Shown: positions 50,960 to 60,751 of the stretch, in pieces
Layout of the letters: each line of letters begins with the position of its first letter
How positions within the stretch are numbered: the first letter of the stretch is position 1
The notes under the pieces: generated by a model
Seen by the model: only the letters and a program-made list of their open reading frames with translations
Databases searched by the model: none
Told to the model about the DNA's origin: nothing
Made by a program: the position numbers and the translations under genes
Assembly (NCBI RefSeq): GCF_900183975.1
Contig: NZ_LT853882.1
Span: forward strand, 2,287,501 to 2,351,500
Origin: Xanthomonas fragariae
Lineage (GTDB): Bacteria; Pseudomonadota; Gammaproteobacteria; Xanthomonadales; Xanthomonadaceae
Direction: 5' to 3'
Length of the DNA stretch: 64,000 nt

Positions 50960-52159
50960 ATGGCACAGGTAATCAACACCAACGTAATGTCGCTGAACGC
51001 TCAGCGTAACCTCAACACCAATAGCACGAGTTTGGCGCTGAGCATTCAGCAATTGTCCTCGGGCAAGCGCATCACCAGCTTCTCGGTCGATGCGGCCGGC
51101 GGTGCAATTGCCGAGCGCTTCACCACGCAGATTCGCGGCTTGGACGTCGCTTCGCGCAACGCTAACGACGGTATCTCGCTGTCACAGACCGCCGAAGGCG
51201 CGATGCAGGAAATCGGCAACAACCTGCAGCGTATTCGCGAGCTGTCGGTGCAGTCTGCCAACGCGACCAACTCGTCCACCGACCGCGAGGCGCTGAACTC
51301 GGAAGTTAAGCAGCTCACCTCCGAAATCGATCGCGTTGCCAACCAGACCAGCTTCAACGGCACCAAACTGCTCGACGGCTCCTTCAGCGGCGCGTTGTTC
51401 CAGGTCGGCGCAGACACCGGCCAGACCATCGGCATCAACAGCATCGCCGATGCCAATGTCGATTCGCTGGGCAAGGCCAACTTCGCCGCCGCGGTTTCCG
51501 GTGGCGGCGTAAGCGGTACCGCGACTGCTTCTGGTTCGGTTTCCGGCATCAGTCTGTCGTTCAACGACGCCAGCGGTTCAGCCAAAAGCATCACCATCGC
51601 TGACGTCAAGGTCGGGGCCGGCGACACCGCGGCTGACGTGAACAAGAAGGTTGCTTCGGCGATCAACGACAAGCTGGACCAGACCGGCATGTATGCCTCG
51701 ATCAAGTCCGACGGTACGGTGCAGATCGAATCGCTGAAAGCCGGCCAGGACTTCACCTCGCTGTCGGCCGGCACCTCCAGCGCCACCGGCATTACCGTGG
51801 GCACCGGCATTACCACCGCCTCGGCCGCTTCCGGCTCCGCCGCCTCGACCCTGAGCAACCTGGATATCTCCACGTTCTCGGGTGCACAGAAAGCCCTGGA
51901 AATCGTCGACAAGGCGCTGACCACGGTCAACACCTCGCGCGCCGACATGGGTGCGGTGCAGAACCGCTTCACCTCCACCATCGCCAACTTGGCCGCCACC
52001 TCGGAGAACCTGTCGGCCTCGCGCAGCCGGATCGCCGATACCGACTACGCCAAAACCACCGCCGAGTTGACCCGCACGCAGATCCTGCAGCAGGCCGGCA
52101 CCGCGATGCTGGCCCAGGCCAAGTCGGTTCCGCAGAACGTGCTGAGCCTGCTGCAGTAA
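50960..52159 (+). CDS. fliC: Flagellin
   Basis: The ATG at 50960 follows AGGAGAG and gives 399 residues with conserved ends: [18 protein letters not shown] at the N-terminus and [20 protein letters not shown] at the C-terminus, around a variable centre rich in Ser, Thr, Ala and Gly. The flg22 region (residues 30-51) has valine at position 43. In X. campestris the Val43 form is reported not to trigger FLS2 immunity while Asp43 does. FliS is the chaperone, and the glycosyltransferase downstream may modify the protein. Confidence 0.97.
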   Translation: MAQVINTNVMSLNAQRNLNTNSTSLALSIQQLSSGKRITSFSVDAAGGAIAERFTTQIRGLDVASRNANDGISLSQTAEGAMQEIGNNLQRIRELSVQSANATNSSTDREALNSEVKQLTSEIDRVANQTSFNGTKLLDGSFSGALFQVGADTGQTIGINSIADANVDSLGKANFAAAVSGGGVSGTATASGSVSGISLSFNDASGSAKSITIADVKVGAGDTAADVNKKVASAINDKLDQTGMYASIKSDGTVQIESLKAGQDFTSLSAGTSSATGITVGTGITTASAASGSAASTLSNLDISTFSGAQKALEIVDKALTTVNTSRADMGAVQNRFTSTIANLAATSENLSASRSRIADTDYAKTTAELTRTQILQQAGTAMLAQAKSVPQNVLSLLQ

Positions 52160-52183
52160 TCGTCAGCGCTTTGCAGTAAGTCC

Positions 52184-52212
52184 AAAGCCCCTCCTCAGAG
52201 GGGCTTTTTTTT
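52184..52212 (+). terminator. Intrinsic terminator after fliC
   Basis: AAAGCCCCTC, loop CTCA and GAGGGGCTTT form a 10-bp stem followed by a T-run, 25 bases after the fliC stop codon. Confidence 0.95.
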
Positions 52213-52327
52213 GACTGAAGATCTGATGCGACTGCTGCCGCGGTTTTTTTTGACGCAGTTTCCTGACGCATCCTAAGCATGGAAATTGCACAGACCAAGC
52301 GTCGTGACTGAGAACGGGCGCTGCCGC

Positions 52328-52354
52328 TAAAGTCCCCCTGGATGCGGCCGATAC
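52328..52354 (+). promoter_or_regulatory. Sigma-28 (FliA) promoter of fliD
   Basis: TAAA (52328-52331), 15 bases and GCCGATAC (52347-52354) match the consensus with one mismatch, 57 bases before the fliD start. Confidence 0.85.
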
Positions 52355-52410
52355 TCAACTCGTAATCCAATGCATCCGCTTTCGCCGGACGCCTAGACGA
52401 GGAATCCACC

Positions 52411-53736
52411 ATGGCATCGTTGATCAGCACTTCCGGCTCCGGACTGGATGTCCCTACCGTGGTCTCTACGCTTGTGGCCCAGCGCAAGGATCCCGAGCAG
52501 GCCCGCATCAATAAGGCCGGCACTGCGGCAACGACCCAGCTGTCGGCGATCAGCCAGATCAAGAGCAGCATGACCACGCTTAAATCTGCGCTGGACAAGG
52601 TCGTCAGCAGCGCCGACACCAACGCCTACAAGGCCACGGTGCCGACCGACGCCGGCTTTACCGCCACCACTACCAGCACCGCTGCTCCCGGCAACTATTC
52701 GGTGGAAGTGGTTTCGCTGTCCGCCGCTCAGAAACTGGCCTCTGGTGCGTTTACCGCCGATGCCACGGTCGGCAGCGGGACGCTGACGATCGGCTACGGC
52801 GACAGCAGCGTCACCGTGGATATCAGCGGCACCGATAAGCTCACCGACATCGCCGCCGCCATCAACAAGGCAGCGGGTGGCAAGGGCGTCACCGCAAGTG
52901 TGGTGACCGCCAACGATGGTCAACATCTGGTGTTCAATGCAGTAGACACCGGCGTGAAGGGCGCACTAACCGTCAGTGCCAGCGACCCGAGCTTGAGCAG
53001 CCTCACCTTCGGCGTCGGCGTGACCGGCGGCTTGACACAATCCGTGGCCGCCGTCGACGCGCGGGTGCGCGTGGATGGCTTCGAGCGCACTTCCAGTTCC
53101 AACACGATCACCGACATCGTGCCCGGCGTGGTGCTCAACCTCACCAAGGCTGCCGAAGGCACCAAGTTCAATCTGGGTGTCGCTGCCGACACCAGTGGCC
53201 TCAAGGGCAATCTCACCGCGTTCGCCGCCGCCTACAACACTGCCAATACGCTGTTAAAGAACAGCAGCAGTTATGACGCCACCACCAAGACGGCCTCGGC
53301 ATTAACCGGCGACTCGCTGGTGCGCGGCCTGCAGCAGCAGTTGCGTGGCCAGGTCAGCGGCAACGTCAATGAACTCAAGGCGCTGGGCCTGAGTATCGAC
53401 AAGGATGGCGTAATGAGCTTTGACAACGCCAAGTTCGATACCGCCATTGCCGCCGACGGCGGTGCCGCCACCGACGCGTTGGGCAAGGACAGCAAGTTCA
53501 GCTCCGGGATGACCAAGTTGCTGGAAAGCAACGTCAACGCCACCACCGGCACCCTAAGCTTGCGCTCGGACAGCCTTAACAAGCAGATCAAGGGCTACGA
53601 GACCGATCTGGACGACCTCGATGCACGCATGACGAAGTTCAGCGACCGCTTGACCGCGCAGTTCACCGCGATGGAAGTCTTGGTCAGCAAGCTGCAGAGC
53701 AGCACCGGCTCGCTTAGCAGCCTGCTGACAAGCTAA
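52411..53736 (+). CDS. fliD: Flagellar filament cap protein FliD
   Basis: The 441-residue protein starts MASLISTSGSGLDVPTVVSTL, has the FliD_N coiled region and a C-terminal FliD_C domain ending in a coiled coil (QFTAMEVLVSKLQSSTGSLSSLL). It caps the filament and folds arriving flagellin. A GAGGAA site and its own sigma-28 promoter precede it. Confidence 0.95.
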   Translation: MASLISTSGSGLDVPTVVSTLVAQRKDPEQARINKAGTAATTQLSAISQIKSSMTTLKSALDKVVSSADTNAYKATVPTDAGFTATTTSTAAPGNYSVEVVSLSAAQKLASGAFTADATVGSGTLTIGYGDSSVTVDISGTDKLTDIAAAINKAAGGKGVTASVVTANDGQHLVFNAVDTGVKGALTVSASDPSLSSLTFGVGVTGGLTQSVAAVDARVRVDGFERTSSSNTITDIVPGVVLNLTKAAEGTKFNLGVAADTSGLKGNLTAFAAAYNTANTLLKNSSSYDATTKTASALTGDSLVRGLQQQLRGQVSGNVNELKALGLSIDKDGVMSFDNAKFDTAIAADGGAATDALGKDSKFSSGMTKLLESNVNATTGTLSLRSDSLNKQIKGYETDLDDLDARMTKFSDRLTAQFTAMEVLVSKLQSSTGSLSSLLTS

Positions 53737-53754
53737 TTTCCGTGCTGCGGGTCC

Positions 53755-53782
53755 TCAAGTCCTGCAAGGGTCTTGCCGATAC
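53755..53782 (+). promoter_or_regulatory. Possible sigma-28 promoter of fliS
   Basis: A GCCGATAC -10 box (53775-53782) is preceded by TCAAG at 53755-53759, a weak -35 box with 15-16 bases of spacing. It lies 103 bases before fliS. Confidence 0.45.
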
Positions 53783-53885
53783 ATGAAGGGCCTATCGTAA
53801 TTCGGCCTTGCCTTCTGGCAGGAGCGTCGTCGCAGGAGCACAGCGCTCCGGGACCAGCGAAGGTCAGCCTATTGAGGAGTCATCC

Positions 53886-54299
53886 ATGTACGGTTCCAAT
53901 CGTCAGTCTGCCGAGCAATACCGCAAGGTCGGCGTATCCACCAGCGTGACCGAAGCCGGCCCGCACAAGCTGGTGTCGCTGCTGTTCGCCGGCGCCTGCC
54001 AACGCATTCGTCTGGCCCAGGCCTGCCTGGCGCAGGGCGATCAGGCGCGCAAGGGCAAGGCTATCGGCGAAGCCTGTGCGATCGTCGGTCATTTGAATGG
54101 TTCGCTCGATCACGAAGTCGGTGGCGAGATCGCCGGTAACCTTTCGGCCCTGTACGACTACGTGATGCAGCGGCTGACCGCAGCCAACCTGCACAACGAC
54201 GAGTCCGAATTGGTCGAAGCGCTGGATCTGCTGAGCGAAATAGACTCGGCTTGGAATTCCATTCCCCTGGATCAACGCGGCATTGCTGCCGTCTCGTGA
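53886..54299 (+). CDS. fliS: Flagellin export chaperone FliS
   Basis: From ATG 53886 (after TTGAGGAG) the 137-residue helical protein shows the FliS pattern: MYGSNRQSAEQYRKVGVSTSV, then GPHKLVSLLFAGACQRI. FliS binds the flagellin C-terminus and prevents early assembly. The ATG at 53808 would extend it without family support. Confidence 0.94.
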   Translation: MYGSNRQSAEQYRKVGVSTSVTEAGPHKLVSLLFAGACQRIRLAQACLAQGDQARKGKAIGEACAIVGHLNGSLDHEVGGEIAGNLSALYDYVMQRLTAANLHNDESELVEALDLLSEIDSAWNSIPLDQRGIAAVS

Positions 54300-54307
54300 G
54301 TTAACTC

Positions 54308-54601
54308 ATGCATAGCGTGCAAAGTCTTCAAGCAGAAATCGCCGACCTCCGCATCGCCATGGCGCACGAGGAATTCGAAGCGATGCCGCAGATGCTGGAT
54401 AACCACGACCTGCACTTGCGCGAATATGCGCAACATGTAGATCTGAACCAGGACCGCGACGCGTTGCAGACCTTGCTGACGATGCACCACGATCTGATGC
54501 GCCTGATGCGCGAGCGTCAACGCAAGTTGGCTGAAATGATCCGCGCGCAACGCACTTCCTCGTCGGCCAGCCGCGCTTATGCACGGGTCGGACGGATTTA
54601 A
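54308..54601 (+). CDS. FliT-like small flagellar protein
   Basis: The 97-residue helical protein starts nine bases after fliS and ends by overlapping the next start by one base. Its charged helices (LREYAQHVDLNQDRDALQTLL) and position after fliS fit the FliT chaperone group, but similarity is weak by eye. It could serve as FliD chaperone; that is inferred from position. Confidence 0.65.
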   Translation: MHSVQSLQAEIADLRIAMAHEEFEAMPQMLDNHDLHLREYAQHVDLNQDRDALQTLLTMHHDLMRLMRERQRKLAEMIRAQRTSSSASRAYARVGRI

Positions 54602-55167
54602 TGACCGCGCTCGGCTCACTCGCGCCATCCGCCGATGCCGAGCTGTTTGCCGACACGCTGAGTTGCCAATTGCGTCTACCGGCCGGCTTCCGCGCAGGTA
54701 GCGATGCCGGCTCGCATAGTGCTGCAGAAACCTTGCTGCGCAGTCTGGGCCAAGTCGAAGACCTGCGCAGCGATGAAACCAGCGAAGACCGCGGCGAACT
54801 GCCGCTGCTGGTGCAGCGCATGGACGCCAAGCTTGATCTGATGCTCGCGTTGATCGGCCGCCTGGTACATCAGGGCGAAAACGGCCTGATCCACGGTACC
54901 GTGCGCTGGTCGGTGCGCGGCATCTGCCTGAGTGGCGCAACCGGTCACGCGCCGGGCACGAAGGGCAGCGTCTGTTTGCAGCCATCCGACTGGCTGCCTG
55001 AATTGGTAAAACTTCCTGCCGAAGTGCTGACAAGCGCCAGCGATGGCCACGATGACTGGCTGTGGCTGAGGTTTGCCCCGCTTTCCACAGGCTTGCAGGA
55101 CGCGCTGGAACGGCACTTGTTCCGTCTGCATCGTCGTCAAATTGCCGACGCCCGCCGCCAGCGCTGA
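54601..55167 (+). CDS. PilZ-like protein, atypical
   Basis: The 188-residue protein has a central heptad-like helix (LLVQRMDAKLDLMLALIGRLV) followed by a beta-rich PilZ-like part (HGTVRWSVRGICLSGATG). The usual cyclic-di-GMP motifs RxxxR and D/NxSxxG are not present. A tetrameric PilZ protein without these motifs (XC6012) has been described in X. campestris, and this may be its counterpart. It overlaps the fliT-like gene and sits in the flagellar cluster. Confidence 0.65.
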   Translation: MTALGSLAPSADAELFADTLSCQLRLPAGFRAGSDAGSHSAAETLLRSLGQVEDLRSDETSEDRGELPLLVQRMDAKLDLMLALIGRLVHQGENGLIHGTVRWSVRGICLSGATGHAPGTKGSVCLQPSDWLPELVKLPAEVLTSASDGHDDWLWLRFAPLSTGLQDALERHLFRLHRRQIADARRQR

Positions 55168-55236
55168 CGCCGATGGTTGGCGCGAGGCGCCGGGTCGGCT
55201 AATGTGCTCTTTACTGAAAAAGGTTTCTTCTGCGCC

Positions 55237-55869
55237 GTGCGAGTCATCATCGTCGACGATCACACCCTTGTCCGCGCCGGCCTGTCCAGGCTGCTGCAAA
55301 CCTTCGCTGGCATTGATGTCGTGGGCGAGGCAAGCAACGCGCAGCAAGCCTTGGATATGACATCCCTGCACCGCCCCGATTTGGTGCTGATGGATCTGTC
55401 CTTGCCCGGCCGCAGCGGCCTGGATGCCATGACCGACGTGCTGCGCGCCGCGCCGCGCACGCATGTGGTGATAATGTCGATGCACGACGACGCGGTGCAT
55501 GTGCGCGACGCACTGGATCGCGGCGCGGTCGGCTTCGTGGTCAAAGACGCCGCACCGCTGGAACTGGAATTGGCATTGCGTGCCGCCGCCGCCGGCCAGG
55601 TGTTCCTGAGCCCGCAGATTTCTTCCAAGATGATCGCGCCGATGCTGGGCCGCGAGAAACCGGTCGGTATTGCCGCACTGTCGCCACGTCAACGCGAAAT
55701 CCTGCGCGAAATCGGACGCGGCCAGAGCAACAAGGAAATCGCCGCTGACCTTGGCATTAGCGTCAAGACCGTCGAAACCCATCGCGCGCGCATGATGGAA
55801 TCGCTCGGCTGCCGTCGCGCCAACGATCTGGTGCTGCTAGCAGCCAAACACCACAACGAGCTGGTCTGA
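55237..55869 (+). CDS. NarL/LuxR-family response regulator
   Basis: From the GTG at 55237 the 210-residue protein begins VRVIIVDDH. It has a receiver domain with phospho-aspartate 53 in VLMDLSLPG and a C-terminal LuxR helix-turn-helix (LSPRQREILREIGRGQSNKEIAADLGISVKTVETHRARMM, split here for reading). The frame is open further upstream without a better start. No partner kinase is adjacent, so its signal is unknown; the position suggests a link to motility control. Confidence 0.85.
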   Translation: MRVIIVDDHTLVRAGLSRLLQTFAGIDVVGEASNAQQALDMTSLHRPDLVLMDLSLPGRSGLDAMTDVLRAAPRTHVVIMSMHDDAVHVRDALDRGAVGFVVKDAAPLELELALRAAAAGQVFLSPQISSKMIAPMLGREKPVGIAALSPRQREILREIGRGQSNKEIAADLGISVKTVETHRARMMESLGCRRANDLVLLAAKHHNELV

Positions 55870-55957
55870 GGCGCCGACGTCGGTGGATTGCTTTCACACT
55901 ACCGACGATCAAAACTGGTGACGAAATTGCGGCGGGCACGCTTGAGTCCGCATGTAG

Positions 55958-55985
55958 TGTCAGGGGGTTTCTGACATGTTGTCAG
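55958..55985. promoter_or_regulatory. Three-part TGTCAG inverted repeat upstream of rpoN2
   Basis: TGTCAG (55958-55963), seven bases, CTGACA (55971-55976), three bases and TGTCAG (55980-55985) form two overlapping palindromes. It lies about 108 bases before the rpoN2 start, where the operon promoter should be. I do not recognise the binding protein. Confidence 0.5.
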
Positions 55986-56092
55986 GAAAATCATGAGTCA
56001 CCTCACACGACTCCCTGATTAAAAACCTGCGGCATTATGTTGCAAGATGCGTTCCATGGCCGCTACATGCGGCGCCCTCCGGAAGCGCCTCC

Positions 56093-57496
56093 ATGAAGAC
56101 GATTATTGCCGCCCAGCTTGGCCAGCAACTGCACCTCACCCCGCAGTTGCTGCAGTCGATCCGTCTGTTGCAATTGGACGGCATGCAGCTGGAGCTGGAG
56201 ATTCGCCGCGCTTTGGAAACCAACCCGCTGCTGGAACTGGAAGAGCTGGTTGACAGCAGCGACGACGACGCTGCCAGCGATGATGGCGCTGCCGATATCG
56301 CAGCGTTCGACGAGTTGCCGGAAAGCACGATGTGGGACGTGCAGAGCAGCAGCTGGAACGATGGCGACGACGACCGCATGCAACGCGTGGCGGCTGGCGA
56401 ATCCACCGACCCGCACGTGCGCATCCTGCGCGAGCTGGCGCTGGACCTGGACGAGGCCACATTGGGGGCCGCTGCGTTTTGGCTGGAGCAGACCGACGAT
56501 GCCGGCTATCTGCGCGAGGCGCTGTCGACGCTGCAGCAGCTAGGCGCCGCGCGCCTGGGCATGACCGTGGAGGGAGTGGAAGCGATCCGTCAGCGCCTGC
56601 TACACGGTGACCCTGCCGGCCTGGCCGCCTGCGATCTGCGCGAGTGTCTGCAGGCCCAGCTAAGTGCCCTGCCCGGTCGCGTGCCGGCCCGCCATTTGGC
56701 CGAGCGCATCCTCGCCGGCGATCTGGAATTGCTGGCCAGCCACGACTACGCGGTGCTGGCACGTGCGCACGACACCGAGGTCGGAGACGCCCGCGAGGCG
56801 GTGCGGCTGATCCTGTCGCTGCAGCCACGTCCGGGCGACGACCTGCTGCAGGAAAGCAACGCCAGCGTGATTCCGGATGTGCTTGCCTGGCATGCCGATG
56901 GCAGCTGGCGGGTGGCATTGAATCCGGCCACCACCCATCGCGTCAGCATCAACCCGGTGCACGAGCGCGCACTGGCCGAGGCTGGCGACGCTGCGCAGCC
57001 GCTGCGCGACATGCTGCAGGAAGCGCGCTGGCTGACCCGTGGGTTGTCGATGCGCTACGAAACCTTGCTGCGCGCAACGCGCGCCATCGTCGAACGTCAG
57101 GCCGCCTTCCTGGCGCGCGGCGAAGAAGCGATGGCACCGCTGACCTTGAAAGAAATCGCCGACGAGATCGGCATGCACGAATCGACGATTTCGCGCATTA
57201 CCACCGGAAAATACATACAAACCCCGCGCGGCACATTCGAACTCAAGCATTTCTTCGCGGTGCGCCTGGAAGGCGCCAGCGTCTCCGGCCAGGCGGTCAA
57301 GGCGATGGTGCGCCGGCTGATCGAGAGCGAGCCGGCAGGTCGGCCACTGGCCGACGAAGCCATTGCCGGGCTACTGTCGCGTCAAGGCGTTAATATTGCG
57401 CGCCGGACCGTGGCCAAGTACCGCGAGCAACTGGACATCGCCCCGGCCCGCGAGCGCCGCCGCATCAATAAACCGCTGCTTGCACGAGCGGGATAA
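56093..57496 (+). CDS. rpoN2: RNA polymerase sigma-54 factor, flagellar copy RpoN2
   Basis: The 467-residue protein has the Gln/Leu-rich region I (QLGQQLHLTPQLLQSIRLLQL), an acidic region II and a region III with the RpoN box ARRTVAKYRE near the C-terminus, which reads the -24 element. Xanthomonads carry two rpoN genes; the one next to vemR and fleQ is rpoN2 and serves flagellar transcription. Perfect sigma-54 sites before the flg operon fit. It leads the operon rpoN2-vemR-fleQ. Confidence 0.95.
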   Translation: MKTIIAAQLGQQLHLTPQLLQSIRLLQLDGMQLELEIRRALETNPLLELEELVDSSDDDAASDDGAADIAAFDELPESTMWDVQSSSWNDGDDDRMQRVAAGESTDPHVRILRELALDLDEATLGAAAFWLEQTDDAGYLREALSTLQQLGAARLGMTVEGVEAIRQRLLHGDPAGLAACDLRECLQAQLSALPGRVPARHLAERILAGDLELLASHDYAVLARAHDTEVGDAREAVRLILSLQPRPGDDLLQESNASVIPDVLAWHADGSWRVALNPATTHRVSINPVHERALAEAGDAAQPLRDMLQEARWLTRGLSMRYETLLRATRAIVERQAAFLARGEEAMAPLTLKEIADEIGMHESTISRITTGKYIQTPRGTFELKHFFAVRLEGASVSGQAVKAMVRRLIESEPAGRPLADEAIAGLLSRQGVNIARRTVAKYREQLDIAPARERRRINKPLLARAG

Positions 57497-57504
57497 GGAT
57501 TACT

Positions 57505-57880
57505 ATGAGCAAACTCACCGTGTTGCTGGTCGACGACCACGAGGGCTTCATCAACGCTGCGATGCGCCATTTTCGTAAAGTCGAATGGCTCAATATGGTG
57601 GGCAGTGCCGCCAATGGACTCGAAGCGATCGAGCGTTCGGAGTCGCTGCGCCCCAATGTCGTGCTGATGGACCTGGCCATGCCCGAGATGGGCGGCTTGC
57701 AGGCGACGCGTCTGATCAAGACGCAGGACGATCCGCCGTATATTGTCATCGCGAGCCACTTCGACGATGCCGAGCATCGAGAACACGCTCTTCGCGCGGG
57801 TGCCGACAATTTTGTCAGCAAGCTGTCCTACATCCAGGAAGTCATGCCAATCCTGGAGGGCCTGACGGAAGGAGCGAGGA

Positions 57881-57888
<8 letters not shown>
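57505..57888 (+). CDS. vemR: Single-domain response regulator VemR
   Basis: The 127-residue protein is a stand-alone receiver domain with the acidic pair VDDH, phospho-aspartate 56 in VLMDLAMPE and a lysine in NFVSKLS. The gene lies between rpoN2 and fleQ and overlaps fleQ by eight bases, as described for vemR of X. campestris, which affects motility, exopolysaccharide and virulence. It may act by contact with FleQ or RpoN2. Confidence 0.93.
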
Positions 57889-59365
<1,477 letters not shown>

Positions 59366-59452
59366 GCGGACCAGCGCACCGGCTCGGTTCCCTGGCATAA
59401 GCTTGCTTCATCAGGATCACTCTGTTCGCAGCCGTCGGCTTCGGCGTAATCC

Positions 59453-59482
59453 CAGCATCCACCAGCATCCACCAGCATCCGC
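59453..59482. repeat. Three 10-bp tandem repeats
   Basis: The unit CAGCATCCAC occurs three times in a row, the last with one change, just before the aminotransferase remnant. Number variation by slippage is likely. Confidence 0.8.
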
Positions 59483-59653
59483 CGGGGCACTGATTCCCAT
59501 CTCCGTCACCAGTGCGCCGCCGTTGGAAGAATTTCTGCCGTATCTGGAGCGGGTCTGGACCAGCCGCATCGTCAGCATGTGCGCGACGATGGCGGCTCGA
59601 TCTTGCGCCACGGCGGCCTGAGCGGGCTGAGCTTTCACGCGACCAAGCGCTTA

Positions 59654-60502
59654 GAACCTGTTCACGATCTTTCCTGATTGGTGCAGACTCTGCGGATGCG
59701 CCAAAAAACCTATCCGAGCGACATGAGCCGGGAGCGTTTCGAACACATCCTCCCGATCCTGTAACAAGCGCGCAAGCGCACCAAGCCACGCCGAGTGGAT
59801 ATGTATGAGGTGTGGTGCGCAGTGTTGTACGTGCTGCGAACCGGTTGCCAATGGCGAGCGCTACCCAGCGACTTTCCGAAGTGGCGGACCGTGCACTCGT
59901 ACTTTGCCAAGTGGGGCGAGTGCGACGATGAAGGAGTGAGCCTGCTGGAGCGGGCGCTCAAAAAATCAGGTTGGCGTGGCCCGCCAGAAACAGGAGCGCA
60001 ACATCTTCAGCAGGTTCTTGATCGTGGACGCGCAGAGCGTCAAGAACACGGACACAGCCGGGCAAAAGGGATATGACGCGGGCAAAAAGGTGTCGGGCAT
60101 CAAGCGGCATATCGCTGTTGATACCCAGGGGTTGCCCCATGCCATCGCGGTGACGACGGCGGAGGTGACCGACCGCAAAGGTGCGCTGCGGGCGCTGGAG
60201 CGCTGTCAGTCAAACTTGACGCATGTACAAAGCCTGCTGTGCGACAGTGGTTACACCGGAGTACCGTTTGCCGAAGGCGTACGAGAGATTCTAGGCGAGC
60301 AGCTCACGGTGCAGATTGCCAAGCACAGCGAATTGCACACCTTCAAGGTCATGCCCAAGCGCTGGATCGTCGAGCGCAGTTTTGCCTGGCTGGAGAAAAA
60401 CCGAAGGCTGTGGAAGAACTGCGAGCGCAAACTCAACACCAGCTTGCAGTTCATCCATTTGGCCTTCTTGGCGCTTCTACTCAAAAGATCGTGAACAGGC
60501 TC
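59654..60502 (+). mobile_element. IS5-family element (IS427-type), 849 bp
   Basis: The ends are near-perfect inverted repeats: GAACCTGTTCACGATCTTT at the left and, inverted, GAGCCTGTTCACGATCTTT at the right. TTA flanks both sides (59651-59653 and 60503-60505), the 3-bp target duplication typical of the IS427 group. The transposase frame is broken by a nonsense codon, so this copy is probably not autonomous. Confidence 0.92.
59696..60494 (+). pseudogene. IS5-family transposase, two frames with an extra nonsense codon
   Basis: The first frame starts at ATG 59696 (MRQKTYPSDMSRERFEHILPIL), hits TAA at 59762-59764 and continues in frame with QARKRTKPRRVDMYEVWCAVLYV to a second stop at 60076. The second frame (59976-60494) holds the DDE core (LIVDAQSVKNTDT, LLCDSGYTG, WIVERSFAWLEKNRR). 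The frames are in +1 relation and meet at a run of six A (59960-59965), where slippage joins them in related elements. The TAA is an additional defect. Confidence 0.8.
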
Positions 60503-60574
60503 TTAGACACGTTCGAGGGCGGCGCCATTGTCTGCCCGGACGAAAAAACCTATCAACGCGCCGGGCAACTGTGA

Positions 60575-60751
60575 CTTCGGCTTGCTGACGTCTCGGCAGC
60601 GACCGACCACGCCAACGGTATGCTTGTTGCACCTGCGGCCAGCCCGAGCACCGCCCAGGTGTACCGACTTCCGGTGCATGATGGAGTGCATCGCCCTCCC
60701 CCGATGCCTCGCCGTGGGTGCACCTTGACTGCTCAAGACGATCGATCACCG
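60575..60751. other. Short gap before the glycosyltransferase gene
   Basis: These 177 bases hold no recognisable gene, promoter or repeat. They may be the eroded remainder of the aminotransferase gene. Confidence 0.4.

Larger units (their letters stand above)
59490..60574 (+). pseudogene. Remnant of a DegT/DnrJ/EryC1-type aminotransferase gene, interrupted by an IS
   Basis: Three coding scraps remain. Frame one (from 59490) reads IPISVTSAPPLEEFLPYLERVW, the N-terminus of DegT-type enzymes. A different frame then reads GSILRHGGLSGLSFHATKRL, which includes the PLP-binding lysine in SFHATK. After the IS, from 60503, it continues in register as DTFEGGAIVCPDEKTYQRAGQL and stops at 60574. So an internal deletion and frame change removed most of the large domain, an IS later split the lysine region, and the C-terminal half is lost. 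Such enzymes make amino sugars, and beside fleQ this one probably served flagellin glycosylation. Confidence 0.75.

Noticed and set aside
59391..59406. Sigma-54-like TGGCAT-AAGC-TTGCT before the aminotransferase remnant
   Set aside because: The distance between GG and GC is one base too short, which usually prevents sigma-54 binding.
59453..59482. Tandem 10-bp repeats as a CRISPR array
   Set aside because: The units are directly adjacent without spacers and far too short.
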